From the NCBI GenBank assembly GCA_944323675.1, contig CALUTK010000006.1:1-45679 (forward strand): a stretch of 45,679 nucleotides of DNA. The letters are read 5' to 3'. The position numbers and the translations under genes are program-made. The notes beneath the pieces are model-generated. The model saw nothing but the letters and a program-made list of their open reading frames with translations. It was not told the DNA's origin and did no database searches. This stretch comes from Candidatus Gastranaerophilales bacterium (GTDB lineage Bacteria > Cyanobacteriota > Vampirovibrionia > Gastranaerophilales > Gastranaerophilaceae). Shown in pieces: positions 1-9,702 of this stretch. The first letter of the stretch is position 1, and each line of letters opens with the position of its first letter.

Positions 1-467
1 CGCGGAATCAAATGGAAGTAGTTGAAGGCAAAGCCTTCAACCTCTAGTGCTCGCTATCGCGGCAAAGCCGCACGCTCGCATGAAAACCCTCCGGCGCTTA
101 CGCACCACCTCCCTTATAAGGGAGGTGAGGGGGAATTCAGCCCTGCCTACCGGCAGGTTGCCGAAGGTGCACGAAGTTCAATAGTGAGGCTGAAAGGTTA
201 AATGCGTTAGCATTTAACGACATCCATTCGGTCTTGCGCTGCGAAGCAGCGCTATTATATAGCGTGTTTTTCTTTCTTAGCCGATATTCTTTCTTTGCTT
301 GTTTGCCGCCGTTAAACGGGCACGCATACGCATAGCGTATGCTTCTGCCCTCTGGCGGCAATACGCTTTGCATCGCAACAATATCCGGTGCGGGGTTTGG
401 GGCTGCACAAGCCCCATATAATATATAAAACAGACTGGTGCCTTTTGAGCATTAGTCTATTCCCTTA
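1..467. repeat. MITE-like repeat, copy A (truncated by the window edge)
   Basis: This non-coding stretch is an inverted copy of most of the element at 34369-35079. Its right end reads CTATTCCCTTA at 457-467, the reverse complement of the TAAGGGAATAG that opens the other copy. Shared blocks include the stem around 'atggggctt', the GCGCTGCTTCGCAGCGC hairpin near 238-255, the segment around 'gcatttaacgacatccattc' and the block at 25-60. The other terminus lies beyond base 1. A 78-codon frame inside it is not credible because the matching DNA in copy B does not keep it. From 468 to 531 there is nothing more than spacer before the next gene. Confidence 0.8.
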
Positions 468-531
468 TGTTTAATAAATTAAACATCAACATGACTTCCT
501 GCATGTTATATAGAACAAAATATAAATCGCA

Positions 532-1422
532 CTAAGGTTTAACTATCCATACACCGCAAATTCTTAACATTCCCGATTTTTTAGATAATCTAAACTGAAA
601 CATGTGTTTTCGGATATTATATGCCCAGAATTTTATTTTCTCTATCCCGTGAAGATATTTTGAAAGTTTTATTGCTAATTTAAATGGCAAGGTATGGAAT
701 TTATAAATATCTTCAGCCTCTTCAAAGGTAAAATCTGCAAAATCTTTATATAAATCGCAATAAATTTGGGCATCTTCATTTATCATAAGAGATTTGTTAC
801 TTGAACAGCCGCCATATCTGAACATCGCAAGATTTTTATCCAAATGGACTAACTTGTATCCGCCTAAAACAAGACGAATAATCATTTCGTAATCAGATGA
901 AATTTTATATTTTTCATTAAAATATCCAATATCTTTCAAAAGTTGAGTTCTGGTAAACATAACCTGATGACAGAACGGAGTAGAAGAAAAGACAATGCTC
1001 AAATCACCTTTCCATAAAGATGAAGCCCCGTCAGGATATTGATAAGAAACATTTGCATAAGAGGCATCGGCTTGAGTTTTTTCCAGCAATTTAACAGAAT
1101 CACTTATGGCAGACATGGAGGTAAAACAATCATCAGCATTCATAAACACTGTATATTTTCCGTTGGCTTTATCTATGCCTCTATTCATTGCCTGATAAAT
1201 ACCATTATCATTTTCTGAATAAATTTTTATCCAACCCTTTTCCTCATACTCTTTTAAAATTTCCAGAGTACCGTCAGTTGAAGCACCATCAATAATTATG
1301 TGCTCAAAATTTTCATAATCCTGATTGTGAACCGATTCAAGACACTGCCTTAAAAACTTATCTCTGCCACACTTAACCAGATTATACGTAGTTGTAATAA
1401 CTGTAACTAAAGGTCTAACCAT
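532..1422 (-). CDS. Family 2 glycosyltransferase (WcaA-like)
   Basis: This cytoplasmic or membrane-associated GT-A glycosyltransferase of about 296 residues would transfer a sugar from a nucleotide donor onto a growing surface polysaccharide. The N-terminus has the GT2 start (PLVTVITTTYN), then IIIDGASTDGT and the metal-binding NADD motif (DXD equivalent). The 445-residue protein at 4711-6033 shares the same opening, so the two are paralogues. I start it at ATG 1422 rather than the upstream TTG at 1443, because the paralogue also begins just before PLVTV. A TATAAT lies at 1432-1437 on this strand, so the mRNA would have almost no leader, and no Shine-Dalgarno sequence is visible. Donor and acceptor cannot be read from the sequence. 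Confidence 0.85.
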   Translation of the reverse strand: MVRPLVTVITTTYNLVKCGRDKFLRQCLESVHNQDYENFEHIIIDGASTDGTLEILKEYEEKGWIKIYSENDNGIYQAMNRGIDKANGKYTVFMNADDCFTSMSAISDSVKLLEKTQADASYANVSYQYPDGASSLWKGDLSIVFSSTPFCHQVMFTRTQLLKDIGYFNEKYKISSDYEMIIRLVLGGYKLVHLDKNLAMFRYGGCSSNKSLMINEDAQIYCDLYKDFADFTFEEAEDIYKFHTLPFKLAIKLSKYLHGIEKIKFWAYNIRKHMFQFRLSKKSGMLRICGVWIVKP

Positions 1423-1431
1423 CACATTTAA

Positions 1432-1437
1432 ATTATA
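1432..1437 (-). promoter_or_regulatory. -10 hexamer of the GT2 gene
   Basis: A consensus TATAAT on the minus strand ends 9 nt before the ATG at 1422. No well-spaced -35 is obvious (TTGTAA is about 20 nt away). Transcription would start within a few bases of the start codon. Confidence 0.45.
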
Positions 1438-1527
1438 CAACAAATAAAATTAATTGTTACAAAGTTTTCAATTATCCTTTATAAATTATATTTTCTCAGG
1501 TACAATTAAAACTAACAGAGGGCTAAT

Positions 1528-2475
1528 ATGCAAAAAAGTGATAAAATTTTTGTCGCAGGTCATAGAGGACTTGTCGGGAGCGCAATAAAAAGAGAACTTG
1601 AGAGTAAGGGATATACCAATATATTAATCCGCACACATAAAGAGTTGGATTTAACTAATAGTCATGCGGTCCAAAATTTCTTTGAAGAAGAAAAACCTGA
1701 TTATGTAATTCTATCCGCTGCAAAAGTCGGAGGAATTCATGGAAATAATACATATCCCGTTGAATTCTTTACGGAAAACATGAAAATCCAGCTCAATGTA
1801 ATTGAAAATTCATTTAAATACAATGTAAAAAAACTTTTATTTTTAGGCTCAAGCTGTATTTATCCAAAAAATGCACCGCAGCCCATGAAAGAAGAATACC
1901 TTTTATCATCAGAATTGGAAAAAACAAACGAAATGTATGCACTTGCAAAAATTTCCGGCTTAAAACTCTGCGATGCATATAATAGAGAATACGGAACAGA
2001 TTATATATCTGTCATGCCATGTAACTTGTACGGACTTAACGACAACTATGACAGAGAAAATGCACATGTTCTTCCGATGTTGGTAAGGCGTTTCCATGAA
2101 GCAAAAGAAGCCGGCCTAAAGGAAGTCACAGTCTGGGGAACAGGAACCCCGTTACGAGAATTCATGTACGCAGGAGACCTCGCAGAAGCTGTTGTTTTCT
2201 TAATGGAAAATAAATCCGCAAAAGAAATCGGAGACTTTATCAATATCGGGACAGGGAAAGAAGTTACCATACTTGAACTTGCTAATCTGATAAAGGAAGT
2301 AGTAGGGTTTGAAGGAAATATCGTTTTTGATAACACAAAACCCGACGGCACAATGCGAAAACTTATGGATGTTTCAAGAATAAATGACCTTGGATGGCAT
2401 GCAAAAACTTCTCTAAAAGACGGCATAAAAATAGTTTATAAAGATTTTCTTGAAAATCAAAATATAAGACTTTAA
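1528..2475 (+). CDS. fcl: GDP-L-fucose synthase
   Basis: NADPH-dependent GDP-4-keto-6-deoxy-D-mannose 3,5-epimerase/4-reductase, giving GDP-L-fucose in the cytoplasm. The 315 residues match the usual length of Fcl/WcaG. Visible are the Rossmann motif GHRGLVGS (11-18), the conserved FLGSSCIYP segment (105-113) and the catalytic Y137-x3-K141 (YALAK). The gene has an AGAGGG ribosome site and is the first of a plus-strand trio, 28 bp before rmd. GDP-mannose 4,6-dehydratase (Gmd), which makes its substrate, is not in the window and must be encoded elsewhere. Identification is firm. Confidence 0.93.
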   Translation: MQKSDKIFVAGHRGLVGSAIKRELESKGYTNILIRTHKELDLTNSHAVQNFFEEEKPDYVILSAAKVGGIHGNNTYPVEFFTENMKIQLNVIENSFKYNVKKLLFLGSSCIYPKNAPQPMKEEYLLSSELEKTNEMYALAKISGLKLCDAYNREYGTDYISVMPCNLYGLNDNYDRENAHVLPMLVRRFHEAKEAGLKEVTVWGTGTPLREFMYAGDLAEAVVFLMENKSAKEIGDFINIGTGKEVTILELANLIKEVVGFEGNIVFDNTKPDGTMRKLMDVSRINDLGWHAKTSLKDGIKIVYKDFLENQNIRL

Positions 2476-2503
2476 TAAAAAACACAGAAAGATAATCACA
2501 CAA

Positions 2504-3460
2504 ATGCAAAAAATATTAATAACAGGAGCTGCAGGTTTTGTGGCCGGATACTTTACAGAGTATCTTGAGGAGAATAATCTTGAATATGATATTTTAGGGC
2601 TTGATATTCTTGAAGAGCACCGGTGTTCTTATACGCAATATAAATACAAAAAAATAAATCTCAGAGATAAAGATTTAATAAAAGAAGTTATTGAGAATTT
2701 CACGCCAGACTATATTTTACATCTTGCCTCTGTAAGTTCAGTCTCTCAAAGCTGGAACTATCCTGTTGAGAGTTTTGTGAATAATACAAATATATTTTTA
2801 AATATCATTGAAAGTATAAGAGAACTTAACCTTCCGACGCGAGTTCTTTCAGTCGGTTCATCAGAAGAATACGGGAATTATCCAGCTGACAAAATGCCTT
2901 TAAAAGAAGATTATGAACTCAAACCCTGTAATCCATATTCAGTGGCAAGAGTAAGTCAGGAAATGCTATCAAAATTATATGCGGACAATTACGGACTAAA
3001 TATTATAATGACACGTTCTTTCAACCACATCGGACCAAGTCAGAGTGATAAGTTCGTTATTCCGTCATTTGTAAAGCAGCTTTTGAACGCAAAAAATACA
3101 GGAAATATGAGAATAGGTGTCGGGAATATTGAAATTGTGAGAGATTTTCTGGATGTTCGCGACGTTGTAGATGCTTATTATAAAATTTTGACAAAAGGCA
3201 GAATTGGCGAAATCTACAATGTATGTTCAGGTAACGGAATTAAACTAAAAGAAATAATTAACATAGTCGCAAAACAGCTAAATATTTCACCGGAAATTTG
3301 CATTGACAAAAGCAGAATTCGTCCGGCTGACAACTTAACCATTATCGGCGATAATACAAAATTAAAGTCAGAATTAAACTGGTTGCCTAAATATAATTTA
3401 AATCAAACTTTAAAAGACATGCTATCTTATCAGGAGAGAATATATGGGAAAGAAAATTAA
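2504..3460 (+). CDS. rmd: GDP-6-deoxy-D-mannose reductase-like SDR
   Basis: Extended SDR of 318 residues, predicted to reduce GDP-4-keto-6-deoxy-D-mannose to GDP-D-rhamnose. It has the Rossmann TGAAGFVAG (7-15), the SVGSSEEYG segment (116-124), and the Rmd-typical SFNHIGP and RDFLDVRDV blocks followed by NVCSG. The catalytic motif reads Y145-SVA-R149, with arginine where the classical YxxxK has lysine. I believe related database proteins share this, so it may mark a subfamily rather than a dead enzyme. The gene overlaps the start of the next glycosyltransferase by 17 bp, so the two are probably co-translated. A 4,6-dehydratase or other epimerase of the same family is the alternative. Confidence 0.75.
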   Translation: MQKILITGAAGFVAGYFTEYLEENNLEYDILGLDILEEHRCSYTQYKYKKINLRDKDLIKEVIENFTPDYILHLASVSSVSQSWNYPVESFVNNTNIFLNIIESIRELNLPTRVLSVGSSEEYGNYPADKMPLKEDYELKPCNPYSVARVSQEMLSKLYADNYGLNIIMTRSFNHIGPSQSDKFVIPSFVKQLLNAKNTGNMRIGVGNIEIVRDFLDVRDVVDAYYKILTKGRIGEIYNVCSGNGIKLKEIINIVAKQLNISPEICIDKSRIRPADNLTIIGDNTKLKSELNWLPKYNLNQTLKDMLSYQERIYGKEN

Positions 3461-4718
3461 TATATTATTTGATGCATTAACATTGGCTGAAAATGATGAA
3501 AAGACAGGAAATCGAAGCGGCATTTGGTTTACTGTATATAATATATTGAAAGAATTTGCAAAAAATGAAAATGTAAATATATATATCTATTGCTCCAAGA
3601 AAAAATTTGCGGCAAAATTAACAAAAACTCTTAATAAATATTTTCCTGACAATAATTTTAACAAACTTTATATAGACAGTTTAGGCCCTTTGGAATATGA
3701 ACATTCAAAATTAACTTGCGCATATAAAGCGAAAAAGAAATTTTCTACAAAATTAAAATTATTTTTTGTTTCGGCACTAAAAAAAGCATTAAATAAAAAT
3801 GTTAACTACGAAAAATTAACAAAAGATATAGATGTTTATTTTTCACCTGTATACCATATTCCGGATGAAATTAAAAATATAAAATCTATAAAAAAATATA
3901 CTCTTTTGTATGATATTATACCTATTCTTTTTCCTAATTATTTTTCGGATAAAGATATGGATAAATATTGGTTTACACCGGTTTGGAAGCAATTAAATAA
4001 TAATGATTACTACTTCACTATATCGGAACATACAAAAAAAGATTTTGTGGAACACTTTCCGCAAATGGATGCAGACAAAGTAACACCTGTATTACTCGCG
4101 TGTTCTGAAAACTTTAAGCCCGAAAAAGAAAAGACTAAAGCTTCACTTGAAAAATATAACCTCCCGACTGATAAAAAATATATTTTCAGCCTCTGTACAC
4201 TTGAACCTCGCAAAAATCTAATAAGGGCAGTAAAATGCTTTATTGAATTTGTAAACAAAAACAATATAAATGACATGGTATATATTCTTGGCGGAGGCTC
4301 CTGGGATGGATTTATTGAAAAAATGGAAAAAGAAATTCCTGATTTTGAAAAGTATAAACATTTAATTTTAAGAGCAGGATATATTGATGATGAAGATTTG
4401 GCACCATTGTATTCTGGAGCAGAATGGTTTGTTTATACATCTGAATATGAAGGGTTTGGTTTGCCTCCATTAGAAGCCATGAGCTGCGGCTGTCCTGTTA
4501 TTACGTCAAATAATTCATCTTTACCGGAGGTCGTCGGAGACTGCGGAATTATGATTGATTACGACAGCGATGAACAGCACATTAATGCCTATGAAACGTA
4601 TTACTATAACTACAATATGCGAAAAGAAAACGCTGAAAAAGGTTTAAAACGCGCAAAAGAATTTTCATGGAAAAAATGTGCTGATACAATGATTAAAAAA
4701 TTTTATGAAACTATTTAA
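3444..4718 (+). CDS. Family 4 (GT-B) glycosyltransferase
   Basis: A 424-residue retaining GT-B enzyme, related to mannosyl- and rhamnosyltransferases of O-antigen or capsule assembly. The second half carries the GT4 hallmarks: LEPRKNL (donor-binding start of the C-terminal domain) and [17 protein letters not shown], whose E-x7-E carries the nucleotide-binding glutamates. AGGAG lies 8 nt before the ATG, within the end of rmd. Its placement straight after fcl and rmd suggests it may use GDP-fucose or GDP-rhamnose; this is inference. The 3' end overlaps the convergent GT2 gene by 8 bp. Confidence 0.87.
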   Translation: MGKKINILFDALTLAENDEKTGNRSGIWFTVYNILKEFAKNENVNIYIYCSKKKFAAKLTKTLNKYFPDNNFNKLYIDSLGPLEYEHSKLTCAYKAKKKFSTKLKLFFVSALKKALNKNVNYEKLTKDIDVYFSPVYHIPDEIKNIKSIKKYTLLYDIIPILFPNYFSDKDMDKYWFTPVWKQLNNNDYYFTISEHTKKDFVEHFPQMDADKVTPVLLACSENFKPEKEKTKASLEKYNLPTDKKYIFSLCTLEPRKNLIRAVKCFIEFVNKNNINDMVYILGGGSWDGFIEKMEKEIPDFEKYKHLILRAGYIDDEDLAPLYSGAEWFVYTSEYEGFGLPPLEAMSCGCPVITSNNSSLPEVVGDCGIMIDYDSDEQHINAYETYYYNYNMRKENAEKGLKRAKEFSWKKCADTMIKKFYETI

Positions 4719-6033
4719 TCTTACGCTCAAACACCTTTAAAAAAGTAAACAGATAATATTTTCTGGTATTATAATTATCAATTATCTTTATTACAGGGAA
4801 TTTTTTAAATAAAAAATAATTCAAAATTCCATAATCAACATTCACTTCAAAGATTGTAAATGTACCGACACGTATTTTATAGCTGCCTTTTATAAATATA
4901 TTTTTTTCTTTTTGCGGATATCTGTATTTAATATCATTAAGAGAATTCAGCTGTGGAATACCTGCACGTTTTAATCTGTGTGGAATTTCTGATACTGTGG
5001 CACAAAACGCATCAATTTCCCTACTTTTACCAACATAAAAACGTAAAGACTTAAATTCTTCAGGAACAGCTATATCAGTGTCTTTATATAAGAAAACCTC
5101 ACAATCATTTCTTTTTGAAATTTGAGTTAATAAATTTTTAGTACTTATATCAGAAAAAGCTCCTATAGGGAAAAGCACATTAATTTTTCTCGGTCTTGGA
5201 ATTATATCTAAGTCACTCTTATTACCTGATTTTGATGTTAAATTATTTTTCATTTTTAAAGCCAAATCAGGATAAACATCTTTTCTAATTTTCGTTAGCA
5301 AAGTATTTTTTATAGATTTTAAATGGTCAATATTATCAGCTTCTTTTTCTGAAATTCCATATCTTGAAATTAAGTGCCTGCGTATAGAATTGCGCCGTTC
5401 TATATACGATAGATCTGTTTCCATAGTCGAAACTCCAATCATACGATATGAAGCAAAATTCAGTGGAACATAAACACCATTTGCACCATCCAAAATCAGA
5501 TTCAGAACAAAATCGTAGTCCGCAGCACTTTTTAAATCAGCATCAAAGTGAACCAAATTTGTTTTTGTAAACATAGTTTGATGACAAAATGGCATCCAAA
5601 CAAAAAACGTTTCAATTGTCGGATACAAATAACCCAAAAATTCATCTTGACCATCTAAACAAACACACGGAGCATAGGAAAAATCGGCATTATTTTCTTC
5701 CAGAGCATTCACACTAACTTCAACAGCTCTATTATCGTGCCAGAAGTCATCGGAATTCAAAAATGCAATGTATTTACCATTAGCATGTGCAACCCCCTTA
5801 TTCATAGCATCATAAATACCGCTATCCGGTTCAGAATAAACTTTCAGCCACGGATAATCTTTAAAAATTTCTAAAGTTCCGTCCGATGACGCTCCGTCAA
5901 TAATTATATGTTCTATATTCGGGTAAGTTTGATTTTTTACAGACTCAATACACTGCCGTACAAATTTTTCCCGTCCATCTTTTATTAAATTATATGTTAT
6001 TGTTACTACTGTGACTAATGGTAATGTGCTCAT
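4711..6033 (-). CDS. Family 2 glycosyltransferase with C-terminal extension
   Basis: A 440-residue protein with a WcaA-like GT2 domain in the first ~250 residues: LPLVTVVTITYN, IIIDGASSDGT and the NSDD metal motif. About 190 further residues contain a sequence (KINVLFPIGAFSD onward) that resembles the start of a second Rossmann-like domain. The start is set at ATG 6033: GGAGG sits 5 nt upstream, and the ATG overlaps the TGA of the upstream GT4 gene (ATGA), a classic coupling. The longer frame from 6048 lacks such a site. The C-terminal region has no recognised function and could be a partial second transferase domain. Confidence 0.83.
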   Translation of the reverse strand: MSTLPLVTVVTITYNLIKDGREKFVRQCIESVKNQTYPNIEHIIIDGASSDGTLEIFKDYPWLKVYSEPDSGIYDAMNKGVAHANGKYIAFLNSDDFWHDNRAVEVSVNALEENNADFSYAPCVCLDGQDEFLGYLYPTIETFFVWMPFCHQTMFTKTNLVHFDADLKSAADYDFVLNLILDGANGVYVPLNFASYRMIGVSTMETDLSYIERRNSIRRHLISRYGISEKEADNIDHLKSIKNTLLTKIRKDVYPDLALKMKNNLTSKSGNKSDLDIIPRPRKINVLFPIGAFSDISTKNLLTQISKRNDCEVFLYKDTDIAVPEEFKSLRFYVGKSREIDAFCATVSEIPHRLKRAGIPQLNSLNDIKYRYPQKEKNIFIKGSYKIRVGTFTIFEVNVDYGILNYFLFKKFPVIKIIDNYNTRKYYLFTFLKVFERKIK

Positions 6034-7184
6034 ACATGCCTCCAGCATTCAAGTATAGGTTCAAAATTATCAAACATCTCAATTGTATTTTTCAAATAAT
6101 TTTCTGTTGAATAAATTAATGCCAGTTCCTTCCCTGATTTAATTAAATCTTTACTGTATCCATTATTCTTGATAGAAATAATTTTTTCCGCAAGTTCTTT
6201 TTCATCAAGAGGATTGAAAAATATACAATTATCCTTGAGTTGAATTCTATGCCCTGAAATATCTGATACAATCACAGGGCAGTCAAGAGCCATGGCCTCA
6301 AGTGGCGGCAGATTATCAGGGCCTAAAAATGACGCATATACTAATGCCAGTGTATTTTTATATAACGCAATAATCTGCTCTTTGGTGATAAATCCTGCAA
6401 ATACAATTTCTTTTTCAAGGTCGAACTCTTTAACTTTTTGTTTTAAATAATTTAAATTTCCCTTGTCCGAACCTGAAAAGACAGCTTTTAAATTTATTCC
6501 GCGTTCTTTTAAGATTTTTATAGTTTTTATAATTCTAATATGATTTTTATGAGCCCAAAATTGAGCCGGGTAAAATATAAATTCGTTTTTTGTCAAATTT
6601 AAATTTTTAATAATTTTATCATCAGCTTCTGTATTAAAAATATAATCAGGCGTCGGAAGTGAATTTATGAAAACTTTATCCTCACTTAAACCATAATAAT
6701 TACAAGTCTTTATTTTTGCATCGAGATTTCCTACTATTACTTTAGAAGCCTTACTTATAATATGCTTATACATTAGTTCCCTATTTTTAAAGATACCATT
6801 AGCTGAAACTTCAGGAAAATATGGAATATCTTTATGCCCATAATCCCATACTGTAATAAAAGTAGGACAATCAACATCTATATATTCAGGACAAAGAGTA
6901 TAAAGCACATCTATATTATACTTTTCCAGAAAATGTTTTAGCAACCCTTTTTTCTTTCGAATCTTCCAAAATAATACACGCTTATGAGTTTCCTGAGAAC
7001 CAAGTCGGATAAACTTCACTCGTTCTGAATCATTGAATAGCAATGAACACTCCGCCTGATAAAAAACATAAAATTGATGTCTGCTCTTGGAGTTTATTAA
7101 TGCATTAAGAAAAGTTGACATAAAAGTATACCCACCACCAGCAGTAGGGACTTGCATTTTACTGATATATATTGCTATTTTCAT
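6030..7184 (-). CDS. Family 4 (GT-B) glycosyltransferase
   Basis: 384-residue GT-B glycosyltransferase. The N-terminus MKIAIYISKMQVPTAGGGYT contains the glycine-rich acceptor-side loop of GT4. The C-terminal domain has YPAQFWAHKNH at the position of the usual PRKN motif, and DNLPPLEAMALDCPVIVS with the donor-binding E-x7-E region slightly altered. AAAGGAG lies 7 nt before the ATG. It is translationally coupled (ATGA) to the downstream GT2 gene at 6033. The two are probably sequential transferases in one repeat-unit assembly line; sugars are unknown. Confidence 0.86.
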   Translation of the reverse strand: MKIAIYISKMQVPTAGGGYTFMSTFLNALINSKSRHQFYVFYQAECSLLFNDSERVKFIRLGSQETHKRVLFWKIRKKKGLLKHFLEKYNIDVLYTLCPEYIDVDCPTFITVWDYGHKDIPYFPEVSANGIFKNRELMYKHIISKASKVIVGNLDAKIKTCNYYGLSEDKVFINSLPTPDYIFNTEADDKIIKNLNLTKNEFIFYPAQFWAHKNHIRIIKTIKILKERGINLKAVFSGSDKGNLNYLKQKVKEFDLEKEIVFAGFITKEQIIALYKNTLALVYASFLGPDNLPPLEAMALDCPVIVSDISGHRIQLKDNCIFFNPLDEKELAEKIISIKNNGYSKDLIKSGKELALIYSTENYLKNTIEMFDNFEPILECWRHV

Positions 7185-7218
7185 TACAATACTCCTTTAA
7201 AATAGCTCCTGCATTTTT

Positions 7219-7953
7219 TCATTTTGCTTCACAAACATAGCAAACACCCCAAGTATCAGCTCCAGGCGTTTTATGAGTTAACCACTCTTTTGATTTTATA
7301 ATTTCAAATCCGTTTCGAGATGCAAATTTTTCAATATCTTCATATGAGAAATATCTCATAGGGTGACATTCCTTTATAATATCAGTTTTGCCTAAATGTT
7401 TATCTGTTACTTCTATTGTATAATTCACTTCAACCATATCTTTTTCTTTAATATGATTAGGTACACAATATCGCACAACTTTTATATCGTCATTTTCCAA
7501 AATTTTTGTTCTTTTTTCCGGGACCTGCGCAAGCACAGCGGGTTTGTGCCAAACATCAAAAATAAATTTTCCGTCTTTATTTAAATGAATCGCAGCTGTT
7601 TTAAAATAATTATTTATATCCTCATCCGAGGTTTGATAACTTGCAACATGAAATAATGAAATGACTGCATCAAATTTTCGACCGGCACGAAAAGACCTCA
7701 CATCCCCCTGTACACAATCTATACCGAGAGACTTTGCCTGTTCGAGCATCGTTTTACTCAAATCAATACCGAACATCTCATAACCTTTAGAAGTTAAAAG
7801 ATTTGCATGTTTTCCGGTACCGCAGCCTAGCTCAAGAACAGTTTTTACATTTCCAAGCAGTTGTGCAATATAGTTAGCTTCCGCGGCATAATCTTTATCT
7901 TTATAGAGTAAATTATAATACATTGAATATGAATCAAAAACTTTTGTCATCAT
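7219..7953 (-). CDS. Class I SAM-dependent methyltransferase
   Basis: 244-residue Rossmann-type methyltransferase. Motif I is VLELGCGTGKHANLL, followed by the acidic residue of GIDLSKTML and motif GDVRSF. The aromatic FHVASYQ segment follows, as in small sugar or small-molecule methyltransferases. The start codon immediately follows the TAG of the upstream aminotransferase gene, and AGGAG lies about 10 nt upstream of the first of two tandem ATGs. The context (DegT aminotransferase, glycosyltransferases) suggests N- or O-methylation of an amino sugar, but that is inference. Confidence 0.82.
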   Translation of the reverse strand: MMTKVFDSYSMYYNLLYKDKDYAAEANYIAQLLGNVKTVLELGCGTGKHANLLTSKGYEMFGIDLSKTMLEQAKSLGIDCVQGDVRSFRAGRKFDAVISLFHVASYQTSDEDINNYFKTAAIHLNKDGKFIFDVWHKPAVLAQVPEKRTKILENDDIKVVRYCVPNHIKEKDMVEVNYTIEVTDKHLGKTDIIKECHPMRYFSYEDIEKFASRNGFEIIKSKEWLTHKTPGADTWGVCYVCEAK

Positions 7954-9075
7954 CTAAAAAAGGCTCCTAACTTCTTTTACAACTCTATCCATATCAGCAT
8001 CGCTTAAACCCAATCCTGATGGAATATAAAACCCTCTTTCATATAAACGAGCTGAAACCGGTCTTTTTATATCATCAGAAATACCAAGTTTTTTAAATAC
8101 AGGCTGCTCATTTAACGGATAAAAGAACGGTCTGCAGCCGATACCTTTATCTGCAAGCTTTTGCATAGCTTCTTTTGCATTAAATTTTACATCGTCATTT
8201 AACACAAGCCCGAAAACCCAGTAATTATTCTCTGCGTAATCCGTTTTATGCACAGGTAATTGCGCAGGAATATCCTTCAACAATTCCTGATATCGTGCGC
8301 CCATTTCTTTTTTCTTCTGAATAGATTTTTCAAGCTTTTCAAACTGGGCATAAGCAACTGCAGCCTGAAGGTTAGACATTCTGAAATTCCAGCCTAAATC
8401 GTAATGAACGAATCTATCCTTAGAAAAACATAAGTTTTTATAATAATTGACTTTTTCAATCAAATCATCAGAAGACGTCATAACCATACCGCCTTCACCG
8501 CAGGCAATGTGCTTATTTGCATAAAAAGAAAATGTCGAAATATCGCTCATTCCGCCGCATTTTTTATTTTTATAAGTCTGTCCGTGTGCCTGCGCAGCAT
8601 CTTCGATAATTTTTAAATCGTATTTCTTAGCAAGCTCAAATAGCTTATCCATATCAGTAGGAAGTCCGTATATATGAACTACCATAATAGCACGTGTTTT
8701 CGGAGTAATCATTTCTTCAATCTTTGATACATCAATGTTCCAGGTAAGTGGATCTGCATCAACAAAAACTGGTTTAAGATTGTTATATACAAGACTTTGA
8801 GCCGTAGAAATGATAGTAAAATTCGGTACAATAACTTCATCATCGTATTCCCAACCGTATCCAGTTTTCATTGCACGAATAGCTACATCAATTGCAACAG
8901 AACCGTTAGCGACACAACTGCCATATTTTTGTCCTGTATAATTGGAAAAATCACTTTCCAACTTCTTCACAAACGGACCTTCTGAAGAAATCCAGCCTGT
9001 ATCAATACATTCATTCAAGTATTTTTTCTCATTCCCATCTAAAAGCGGAGTATTTACCGGTATAAAATTTGACAT
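7954..9075 (-). CDS. DegT/DnrJ/EryC1/StrS aminotransferase (perosamine synthase-like)
   Basis: PLP-dependent sugar aminotransferase of 373 residues. It has GWISSEG near the N-terminus, EDAAQAHG for PLP ring and phosphate contacts, and FSFYANKHIACGEGG with K188 as the likely Schiff-base lysine. The pattern resembles GDP-perosamine synthases, which aminate GDP-4-keto-6-deoxymannose, the same intermediate used by Fcl and Rmd nearby. A UDP-sugar C4 aminotransferase of the same family cannot be excluded. A GAGGGG ribosome site precedes the ATG. It is the second intact gene of the minus-strand run cupin-DegT-MTase-GT4-GT2. Confidence 0.82.
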   Translation of the reverse strand: MSNFIPVNTPLLDGNEKKYLNECIDTGWISSEGPFVKKLESDFSNYTGQKYGSCVANGSVAIDVAIRAMKTGYGWEYDDEVIVPNFTIISTAQSLVYNNLKPVFVDADPLTWNIDVSKIEEMITPKTRAIMVVHIYGLPTDMDKLFELAKKYDLKIIEDAAQAHGQTYKNKKCGGMSDISTFSFYANKHIACGEGGMVMTSSDDLIEKVNYYKNLCFSKDRFVHYDLGWNFRMSNLQAAVAYAQFEKLEKSIQKKKEMGARYQELLKDIPAQLPVHKTDYAENNYWVFGLVLNDDVKFNAKEAMQKLADKGIGCRPFFYPLNEQPVFKKLGISDDIKRPVSARLYERGFYIPSGLGLSDADMDRVVKEVRSLF

Positions 9076-9123
9076 CTAAGCTGCCCCTCTATGTTCAATA
9101 GTATAATAACATAAAGATAAATA

Positions 9124-9519
9124 TTAAAATCTAACTTTATCTGCATCACCTAAATATGGACCTTGCTTGATTTCCACCATTTCGACAGCCTCAAGACACT
9201 TAAAACCATGACCGCCGAACGCCAGAAGGATTATATCCCCGGCATGCAAAGTACTGCTTTCAAGATAGTTTTTCTCATCATCATAAAAATCAACCTGCAG
9301 AGTACCTTTACGAATTACAAGGACTTCTTTTGTATAGTGAACTTCTCGTTTTACAATATTATGAAAATGCCGCTGAATCACTTTACCCTTAGGATGCTTC
9401 ATAAAAGCAATCTGCTGCGAAAAATCATCCGGCGTAAAAAATTCAACCCCATCCTTTGAATAATCACTTCTGATTATTATTGCATATATCTGACCGTTGT
9501 GGATTATCTTTTCTAGCAA
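9124..9519 (-). CDS. Small cupin-fold protein of a sugar locus
   Basis: A 131-residue single-domain cupin. The barrel contains HFHNIVKREVHYTKE (possible metal-binding His and Glu residues) and the second motif GGHGFKCLE. Proteins of this size in polysaccharide loci are often annotated WxcM-, FdtA- or WbuC-like, and may be sugar isomerases or epimerases or have unknown roles. I choose the TTG at 9519 because AGAGG lies 6 nt upstream and the cupin homology begins there. The frame stays open upstream to 9663, but that part has no ribosome site and looks non-coding. A TATACT around 9537-9542 could be its -10. Confidence 0.65.
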   Translation of the reverse strand: MLEKIIHNGQIYAIIIRSDYSKDGVEFFTPDDFSQQIAFMKHPKGKVIQRHFHNIVKREVHYTKEVLVIRKGTLQVDFYDDEKNYLESSTLHAGDIILLAFGGHGFKCLEAVEMVEIKQGPYLGDADKVRF

Positions 9520-9702
9520 AATATACCTCTTAGTAAAGTATAATACAAAAACAATTGAAATAAAATACTTTCGGTCAGAAATACCAAAGAAGTCTCTATG
9601 ACAAGTTGGAATAACGTTTGAATATGCCGCGAGCTTAAACACCATAGTTATACATCCCAGCATATATATGATCCATATTTACTAGGTTTGTGATATATTT
9701 GA

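Noticed and set aside
137-373. 78-codon minus-strand frame in the left-edge repeat
   Set aside because: It lies wholly in the MITE-like element, and the matching part of the complete copy at 34369-35079 does not keep the frame.
9520-9663. N-terminal extension of the cupin protein
   Set aside because: The frame is open, but it has no ribosome site and no similarity, and a TTG with AGAGG at the start of the cupin domain explains the gene better.
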